In this document: positions 56,862-64,000 of the stretch, one piece after another | Layout of the letters: the number at the start of each line of letters is the position of its first letter | Position numbering within the stretch: position 1 is the stretch's first letter | Source: Archegozetes longisetosus | Taxonomy: Eukaryota > Arthropoda > Arachnida > Sarcoptiformes > Trhypochthoniidae | Direction of reading: 5' to 3' | DNA: 64,000 bases | Assembly: GCA_018873245.2 (NCBI GenBank) | Contig: JAEMBT020000051.1 | Location: 23,362-87,361 of the forward strand | Position numbers and translations under genes: made by a program | Notes under the pieces: generated by a model | Seen by the model: the letters and a program-made list of their open reading frames with translations, nothing else | Told to the model about the DNA's origin: nothing | Databases searched by the model: none

Positions 56862-58890
56862 ATGTTATTTAAACAAGAAAAATTTAAACCCAGAAAAAGA
56901 GTAAGAATAAAAGCAAAAACCGAGAGTATTAATGATACGAAAATAAACTAAAAACTTATGGATGAAATTCACCGTGAAGCTAGTCAAACTGATAATAAAA
57001 ATATAACTAAAAAGGCTTTGATTAATATGAAAAGTACTTATGATAATGGTATTTCTTGCGATTTGGACACTGATCCACAATCGAAGTTCCTCTCGATTAT
57101 GATTACGCATAAAGAATCTTCTAAATAGTCATACTATGAAAGCATTGAATGGTCAGAATAGTGATAATCTACAAATCATGTTGCAGGGACCTCTTAAACC
57201 ATTGACAGCTGAAAATTTTATAGGTTTAATTATTGTGTCAAATGAACCGATTGAAAAATTAATCTGTTTCATTGTCATTAGAGGAAGTATTGTCAATCAA
57301 AGCCATATCACAGCTAATGACCTAACATCAATAGACCTTCCGATTCATTTGACACGTGAAGTGATTCCAGAAGTTGCAGTTGTGTATTCAGCCGTCAATA
57401 ATTCGAACCTAATTCTTTCAGACGCTTTAACCCTATATGTTTCCAGTTTATATCACAATGAAACCAGATTCAATCTTAAGACCCCTATAGTTGGTGCATT
57501 GCAAAAAGCTGGATTTTCTATAAAGACTGAGGCAGGCTCACATCTTTTTGTACTATGTGCGGATGGAATTGTTTTAGCATTGAGAATGAGTAATGATATT
57601 GATGAAGGAAGAGTTCTTTTAGAATTACGATACAACTTAGAGTCGGATGATTTTTCTAGTGGATTCTTTCAACCAGGAATGAATTTCCTGGAAAATGCCA
57701 AAGTAGAGTGCAACATGTATTATAATTATGAAGAGCTCAAAGATGATCAAGAAATTGATCAGGATCAAGGATCAATTCAAATAAGAAAAGATGTCAGAAA
57801 AGCTTGGCTATGGAATAGAGTTTCTATATGAGTATAAGACTAAATTAGAACAAATTTTAGAATTTCAGGCTTCGGACATTTTTTTAAATCAGTAACTAGA
57901 ATATGATTCACTTAGAAGTTTATTCAAAATGAAATTTTCAAGTGACACAAATTTATTATTTCAAGTTATCAGTATTACATTAAACTAGAAGAACATTGAG
58001 ATATGATTCAAAGACGAAATTATAAAAGAGAAAGATTTCATAACATGCGGTTTGACATTAATAATCTATTGTGAAAAAGTAGTTGATTTAGAAACATTAG
58101 CTATTTATGAACAAAAATTGATTGAAACTAAAAATTGCTTTCTAGGGAATATTTCGAATAGTAACATTCTTGCATGTATCTAAATTGACACGAAGTAATT
58201 ATTTTTACTATTTTTGGAAATCAGAGCTTATAACCATCAAATCATTTCAAGCCGTTCAAAATTTCAGTCATCTTTTCAAGTAAATGTCATTTCAGGTTAG
58301 CATCATAACAGTCATGATTTTCACTTATATGATAAATACGTCGAAAATGTTTAACAAACTGATTTCTCATCAGCCTACAAGGCAAAACAAGAGTCAACCT
58401 GGTTTCGAGAGCCTCAGACAGCATAACATCGTGGAAATTGACTGCATTTGCTATTCATAAGCATAAAGCACTAAGACTGACTCAGCTTCCAGAACATGTA
58501 ATATGCAAAGTATTTAATTTGATAAAATAAATTCCATCATTATTAATTTAATCATAGGTTATAGTATTTAGGCCATTCTTCATCAATTTTAATGTTTCTT
58601 TTTCGGTACTGCATATTCTTGCATTCAATTACTTGAATACAAGTTCGAATGTTGAAATAGATGTGGTACCGAAGGATAATGAAAATAAAAATTTCACATT
58701 AGAAAGTCATTCATTCAAATTAAAGATGTCAGGAGATGAGATTTAAACATTGACTTATTTTATCAATGCACCAGAAGTTAGTAGATTCAATTTATTAGCA
58801 AATACTGATGCGAAAACAGATTCCAAAAGGTTCTCTGATGGGGAAATAAGAGAATTTCTTATTGTTTATGAAGGGGTACTAATATAAGCG
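56862..58890 (+). pseudogene. Alpha-2-macroglobulin/TEP family relic
   Basis: Three plus-strand blocks follow the family order. Block 1 (56862-57128) has KFKPRKRVRIKAK, like the KPG-VxF start of a macroglobulin domain, but contains TAA at 56949-56951 and TAG at 57126-57128. Block 2 (57136-57831), in another frame, is open for 231 codons: macroglobulin-like FIVIRGSIV, AVVYSAVNNS, GSHLFVLCADGIVLAL (where A2M has GSxxxLxAVDxSVLLL) and a VRKAWLWNRV end like the FPETWxW junction. Block 3 (58568-58890) reads RPFFINFNVSFSV (family: KPFFVxLxLPYSV) with TAA at 58744-58746, then VSRFNLLANTDAK. No thioester or complement-like C-terminus is present. Block 2 alone could be transcribed, but the locus as a whole is broken. 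Confidence 0.68.
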
Positions 58891-58891
58891 C

Positions 58892-59916
58892 TCCATTTTA
58901 TCTATAAAGTTAAATATATTATTGGCAACCTACATATTTTGAAAATATCGTTTATTCACTTTTGAGCTTTCATTCTAAATTTATAAATTTATAGCATATT
59001 GAACAATTTCAATATTTTTTCAACACTTATGATTATTACATTCCGCTTGAGATTAATGCTTCTGAACTTAAAACAAATTTGTTGATAAATACATAAACCT
59101 ACAGACTGAAAAATAAGATTTCATTAAAAAATGTGATTCATCTTAGATAATAATTTCTTTAAGTACATTTTAAAAAAAAGTTTTATCGGTCTATCACTCC
59201 AAACGTAAAGTGATGAAAATTGAAAATTTCAAGGTTTCTAAATCATAAATGTTGAGATGATTCCTATAAATGACGAAGTCTATCTACGTTCTAATAAAGA
59301 ATCTAGTTACAATGTAATTGAATTGGGGTTTTAATTAACTAATATTCTTATTATAGTTGTGTTGTCAAATGAAAAAAATTGTGTAAAATAAAAAATCAAT
59401 ATTTAACGTTTTTATTACACCTTTAACAAAATATAATAAAAAGTATTCATTTTACCACTTTTATAAAAATAAAATAGTTAACAATTATTTAATTCGAGAA
59501 ATCTTAGTGAAAACCTAACTATTAAGATGAAATCTGTAGAACGGCAACTTATTATTGTTATTTATATGAATGATTTTATGTAAGCTTAAACTTATAGTTA
59601 GAAGGTTATATTTTACGATATTTCAGAATCAATTCAAAGCGGTTAAAACAGGTTTCATTTTATTAGTAATTATAAGTTAAATATATTACGATGCATGGAA
59701 TAAGGCACCTCAAGTGTACTGTACAGTACATTAATAGTTAATAGTAATTAATAGTACATTATATGTATATCTTAATCATTAATATATATACATATCACTC
59801 ATTTATGTGAAAAAAAAGGGTTAACAAAATATACTACAGTATTATATACCACATTTTTATAAATTCGATAGTTTAACAAATGTAAAATCAACATTATAAT
59901 AATGTCAATATATCAC
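58892..59916. other. AT-rich DNA, nothing recognised
   Basis: No coding or repeat structure that I can support. No remaining A2M/TEP exons (thioester domain) were found here. Confidence 0.45.
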
Positions 59917-60165
59917 TTAACCTAAACTAAGTGGGTGAAAGTCGCGTCCAAGTGTCTCGTTGAAATTACAGCAATAGCATGTTCCAAACAAAAATTGATA
60001 TTGGCAATATCTGCCTGGATCACGGCAAATGGTATCTCCTGATCTTTTATCGTTCCTGAAACAGCGCGCTCGATGTCCATTGCAGCTTTCTAGACAGAAT
60101 GCATTAAGAGTATTTTCGCAGACTAATAATAGCATAAAACAAATAAATAAAGTCAGTAATTTCAT
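59917..60165 (-). CDS. Small secreted cysteine-rich peptide (82 aa)
   Basis: ATG at 60165, single exon. Residues 1 to about 22 are a strongly hydrophobic signal peptide; the rest has eight cysteines with spacing C-x3-C-x6-C-x11-C-x7-C-x8-C-x-CC and a short hydrophilic tail. Eight cysteines suggest four disulfides and a secreted, stable fold (defensin-like or toxin-like). It does not match the spacing of the double-knot peptide at 54660. A perfect TATA box lies about 60 bp upstream, so it looks like an active gene. Confidence 0.75.
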   Translation of the reverse strand: MKLLTLFICFMLLLVCENTLNAFCLESCNGHRARCFRNDKRSGDTICRDPGRYCQYQFLFGTCYCCNFNETLGRDFHPLSLG

Positions 60166-60224
60166 TGTTTAATTAAATGTGACTCTGCTGTTTATGTTTG
60201 TGTTGTTAGTTTGTTAGAGGCGCC

Positions 60225-60234
60225 CTATTTATAC
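60225..60234 (-). promoter_or_regulatory. TATA box of the 82-aa peptide gene
   Basis: GTATAAATAG on the minus strand, about 60 bp upstream of the ATG, leaving room for a start site and a short leader. It sits next to a GC-rich GGGCGCC segment. Confidence 0.7.
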
Positions 60235-60749
60235 CTGTTTGATCGTTAGTATAGTCCAAATAAATAAATTAGATAAAAATTACTTGGGAATATTGGTCAT
60301 TTACAGGTTAGTATAATAACTAGATTTTATAAACATCAATGCAGCATTGAAAATTGGGTTATCATATATTATGGTGGCCCAAATCCATCATCACTTCTCA
60401 CTTCTCATTTTTCACATTTTAAAGAATAAAACTTACAATAAAGAGCATACTTACTAGTTAAGTTGCAAAGTTTAAGAATTTCAATACTTATAGATTAAAT
60501 CAGTAAAATGTTTATTTTTGTTGTATCAAATTTGGATACATGTAAAATTCTTTTATCTATCAAACAATATGTTAAAAAATCTTTTTTTTTTTGCAAATAA
60601 AATACAGTTTGAATAAGATATAATTGAAATAATATTAAAATTTAGCGAAATACAAACTTTGAATGTATACAGAAAATTTCAAACAAATAGTTTTGATATT
60701 TTTTCACAATATTGTTATTATTGATCATTATACTGATAAGTGACTAAAT
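60235..60749. other. AT-rich DNA between the peptide gene and the kinase gene
   Basis: Upstream flank of the peptide gene and 3' flank of the kinase gene. Nothing else recognised. Confidence 0.45.
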
Positions 60750-62326
60750 TTAAAGTGTCTCAATTAAGGCCATTAAATCTATTGCTTTAATTCTCATTTG
60801 CAAATTATATTCAAAGCAATTTTTGAGAATGCTCGATTGTTTTTCAGGAACTGCATTCAAATAATCGGGTAGAAGATTCTCATTGATTTTTTCTTTAAGA
60901 GCCCTTTGTTTCTGCTCATCATCGCTGCCGAAAGTTGTCATCCAAGGCATTAATCCAGTGTAAAGTAAAATCATTGAAGTGCCGTAAGACCAAATATCTG
61001 AATAATCAGCTTTCATATGAGGATCCATTAGCTGTTCTGGAGATTTAAACTGCATTTTCGATGACATATAACGCTTAGAGAATTCATTGCCTACAGATCT
61101 TGAGGTTCCAAAGTCGCAAAGTTTAGCAGTAAATCCTGACTTAGAGATGAGAATATTAGTTGGATTTATATCTCCATGAATTATAGGCGGTTGAGAATTA
61201 TGCAAATAAGTTACAGCTTTCATTATATCTAATGCACTTTTGTTTTGAATTTTTAAATCTGATCTAATTCCGGGTATCTCTTTGTCCATAAACATTACTT
61301 CTTCTAAATTTTAAGATTCGAAATATTCATATATAAATTTCACTTCATTTTCATCAATATTTATTGCTAATAATTGAATAATATTTGGGTGTCTTATTCT
61401 AGACAGTTCTTCCAATTCTTTATACAGATATAATTTAGAGTCATTTAAGCTTAAATCATAAGTTCTTATCGCCACATCAGTTCCGATCCATTTGCCTTTA
61501 AAAATATCCCCATAATAAAAATCATTGATTCTCATCTCTAAACCGTCGTTAGTCTCATAAGTTTTAAACATAGTACGATTTGTTGAAGGAAATATACCTG
61601 AAAAACTGTTTGAAAATTATTTAAAAGTGTATAAGGTTTCAAATATATACAAACACCTTACTAGTTGTCACTACCAGATAACTCAATTAAATTTTGTCCT
61701 GATTTAATTGAGGAACTCTCAGATTCTATACTACTTTCTTGCGATTTAACTTTGAGTTCTTTCTTAGCTGAAAGCAAATGAAATTTGACATGTGATGCAA
61801 ATTTTCCAATCGTTTCGAGATATTCAGTAAAAGTGCATTTTCTATCTTTTCTATATCCATAAATTCTGTTATCAATTTCTCATTTTGGTCTTGCAAATTG
61901 AAATTAAAGTCAGTTTGTTTGCCTTTAATTGATTGACCGTTCGGAAAGAATAATTCGATCGCTTTTACAGTTACATTATTTGAATCATCAAATATGAAAT
62001 GTCGACCGCCAGCATCCCCCTTAACCATCAGATATTTGGTTTCGTGTTTGTCTTTAACTAAATCTTTCCATATGACTTGGATCCTGACTGGTTTCTTAGT
62101 AATCTTCAAATTTTATTGAAAAAAAATCCATTTAGATCTTTATATCAAATCTTATTCGATTATTTATAAGAAATGCAATAGCTTGTATTTTATTTATATT
62201 ATATACTGACATACTTTGGATTTTTGCACATTTAGTTTAGTTTTATCCCCAAAATCAGGGAGTTTGAGCGCTTTTAATCTTTTGTATTTTTCAACAGCTT
62301 CTATACATTGTTTTCTTTTATCTAAT
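60750..62326 (-). pseudogene. Protein kinase gene with two disruptions (three exons visible)
   Basis: Exons on the minus strand with matching phases: 62326-62215 (donor GTATGT), 62103-61675 (acceptor TTTGAAG, donor GTAGTG), 61597-60750 (acceptor TTTTTCAG). The middle exon encodes an unrecognised domain (GGRHFIFDDSNN, ELFFPNGQSIKG) and then needs a frame change near 61850 to continue as TFTEYLETIGKFASHVKFHL. The last exon is a kinase domain: VAIR where kinases have VAIK, HGDINPTN for HRDLKxxN, CDFGTSR (DFG intact), SPEQ for APE, SDIWSYG. A TAA at 61311-61313 interrupts the hinge (YEYFES/NLEE). With the Lys and HRD Arg substitutions it would be an atypical or inactive kinase even if repaired. 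The two lesions could instead be assembly errors. Confidence 0.7.
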
Positions 62327-62532
62327 CTAGATGTATATTAAGTTTAATAAAAAATATTTGAGAATATAGTAGAAATTAAGATTGGCGAAAATTATCTTTT
62401 AATTAGAAAGTTTCATATTAATAGTTTATATAATAAATAGTCATATTAATCTATAGTTTATTTTGAATTCAACTAAATATTGCATTCGATAGAAAGTTGA
62501 TTAAACTTGTAATTATTTTATTCTAAGTATTT

Positions 62533-62832
62533 TTATATTTTAAGAATGTCTTGAAATATTGAATAGATTATTGAACCTGATGACTTGATGATTTCACTCT
62601 GTGCGATTCCCGGTATCATATGAGGTCTGATTACTGAATAAATCTCATTCGTCCAGCTACCATAAGGTAGAATCCTATTGTCATCGATGGAAAGACAAAC
62701 GTTGCCTAAACTTATACCACTAACTTCACCAAAAACTCTCTTAACATCACTGAATAGAACACTATTGTCTGATTGCACAATAAATTCTAACTGTCTCCCA
62801 GTTAAACTATCATTAATTTTAATAGTTGTCAT
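62533..62832 (-). CDS. Ubiquitin-like small protein (99 aa) or first exon of the kinase gene
   Basis: ATG at 62832 just after a splice-acceptor-like TTTTCCAG, suggesting a 5' UTR intron. The start (TTIKINDSLTGRQLEFIVQS) and the pattern of a hydrophobic beta strand, a charged helix (SDVKRVFGEVSGI) and a second strand pair resemble a ubiquitin-like fold; this is a weak, shape-based call. There is no C-terminal GG. It lies 200 bp upstream of the kinase exons in the same orientation, but no donor was found to join them. Confidence 0.4.
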   Translation of the reverse strand: MTTIKINDSLTGRQLEFIVQSDNSVLFSDVKRVFGEVSGISLGNVCLSIDDNRILPYGSWTNEIYSVIRPHMIPGIAQSEIIKSSGSIIYSIFQDILKI

Positions 62833-63512
62833 TTTGTCTGGAAAACATTGAATAATTATTAAATTAATAACAAAAATGCTCTTTAAAGAGACCTATTGAT
62901 GGTATGATCAGATTTTCCTTTAAGCAGTTGGAAATAAAAATGAACAAATATGCCTTTCAATGTTACATTTCTCAACATGTTTATGAGAAACAGATTGAGA
63001 TGCATGACTCATAGCAAGATGTTTGGTTTAAAATTTCATGTATAAAATTAATCGTTGAATTTAAGGCAAATACTCTTTAAAGCTACCTATTGTTAGGGTA
63101 AATGACCTCTTCTTTAAAGTAAAAAAATACGCTATTAAATGTTAACTTTGATTAGCATGTATATGCGAAATTTGCCTCGCGATGTACGAGTAATTTATTT
63201 TAGTGTTTCGGGTTTTCATTGAATTACAAATAAGTTTCATTTAATTAATCATATTAATTAATTTCCAATAAAATAACCAAAAATATTATTCATTTTTCTT
63301 ACTTTTAGCAGATACTTTTATCTAAGAATTTCAGTGATTTTATTAGTATAACTTTATTTAAAGAGAATATTTAAAAAAAATATAGTTGACCTAGTTTTAC
63401 CAATTTGTGAATTTCTCCATAAATATTATTTTTTCTTATAATTAGGTGAAAGTTATGTGAGTTGGAGTAACAATTTGGAAACTTTCATATTAGCTATTAC
63501 AAAATCGAGTTT
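62833..63512. other. AT-rich DNA, nothing recognised
   Basis: Contains a roughly 150-bp imperfect direct repeat: CTCTTTAAAG-GACCTATTG near 62880 and CTCTTTAAAGCTACCTATTG near 63071, with matching downstream parts. No coding sequence. Confidence 0.4.
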
Positions 63513-64000
63513 TTGAGTGATATTACAAAAGATTTCTTATTAACATCTTTTTTTAATTGTTTTATATCGCAAAAAATGGATACCGCTATTAAAACATTTC
63601 ATGAATTGGATTACAATCACATTGAAATACTTCATGCATTGGCTAAACAACATGACATATTTATAAGTATGTCAACTCTAGAGCGTAGACTGAAAGCTCT
63701 TAATTAAACAAATATAAAGTTGAATCGCCTTTACATCTGATTATCGATAAGATAAATGCAGAGTTACAAAGTAGTGGACAGTTATTAGGTTACAGAGCCA
63801 TGTGGAGGAGATTAAAATTAACACATAAATTGAATGTTAAAAGAGAGACCGTAGAAGAACTTCTTAGACAAATTGATCCAGAAGGTGTTTTAACCAGAAA
63901 AAATCGGAAATTCAAAAAAAGAAAATACAAAGTTCCAGGATCTAATCATATCTGGCATTTGGATGGATATGATAAATTGAAACCATACGGAATAGCAATT
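63513..64000 (+). pseudogene. Integrase-core (rve) protein, frameshifted and cut by window end
   Basis: The frame from 63513 reads HELDYNHIEILHALAKQHDI and ends TLERRLKALN at TAA 63705-63707. The sequence continues in another frame from about 63710 as GYRAMWRRLKLTHKLNV, PEGVLTRKNRKFKKRKYKVP, then SNHIWHLDGYDKLKPYG at the window edge. That last motif is the start of the integrase-core domain (WHxDGYDKLKPYG) of a widespread animal family of transposon-derived proteins. One frameshift separates the two halves; the rest lies outside the window. Confidence 0.7.

Overview
This is a eukaryotic, very AT-rich window. Short GT-AG introns (about 50 to 100 bp) can be read directly in several genes, canonical TATA and AATAAA signals are present, and there are no operons or Shine-Dalgarno sites. 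Much of the recognisable sequence is transposon-derived. The protein set points to an arthropod, most likely a mite: small secreted cysteine-rich peptides, a secreted leucine-rich-repeat protein, alpha-2-macroglobulin/TEP and serpin remnants, and a class I terpene synthase. Terpene synthase genes are known from trombidiid mites (Leptotrombidium, Dinothrombium), so that group is my best guess; this is inference, not proof.

Layout. 1-17 kb: AT-rich DNA with decayed Tc1/mariner copies, a short hAT MITE, a Tc1-like element with doubled terminal repeats (5768-7379), and a MULE element (11434-13676) whose inverted termini are arrays of a short tandem repeat and which is flanked by a perfect 9-bp target duplication. 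An older MULE copy lies at 15440-16797. 17.2-21.9 kb: a nearly intact Ty3/gypsy retrotransposon with matching LTRs, primer site, polypurine tract, one 1251-codon gag-pol frame and a 4-bp target duplication. 22-27 kb: non-coding inverted-repeat elements and a possible solo LTR. 27.2-29 kb: a 574-aa intronless gene joining an N-terminal prenyltransferase-like domain to a C-terminal terpene synthase domain; this is the most interesting locus here. 29.9-37.2 kb: a hAT element and a gutted gypsy element with a fold-back insertion. 37.7-38.7 kb: a serpin fragment in an inverted duplication and another terminal-inverted-repeat element. 39.26-43.58 kb: a complete Merlin (IS1595/IS1016-type) DNA transposon with readable introns and a nested 899-bp hAT MITE. 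44.5-45.8 kb: a full-length anhydro-N-acetylmuramic acid kinase gene, a bacterial cell-wall recycling function. 47-64 kb: host-type genes and relics (LRR protein, two cysteine-rich secreted peptides, TEP/A2M relic, a kinase gene with two disruptions, a separate ubiquitin-like ORF, a decayed mariner, an integrase-type fragment).

How it fits together. Two loci look like metabolic acquisitions from outside the animal lineage (terpene synthase, AnmK). Both are uninterrupted frames of host-like AT-rich composition embedded in transposon-rich DNA, as expected for old, ameliorated transfers. The transposons carry readable target duplications, which lets the insertion history be ordered (for example hAT MITE into Merlin, fold-back element into old gypsy).
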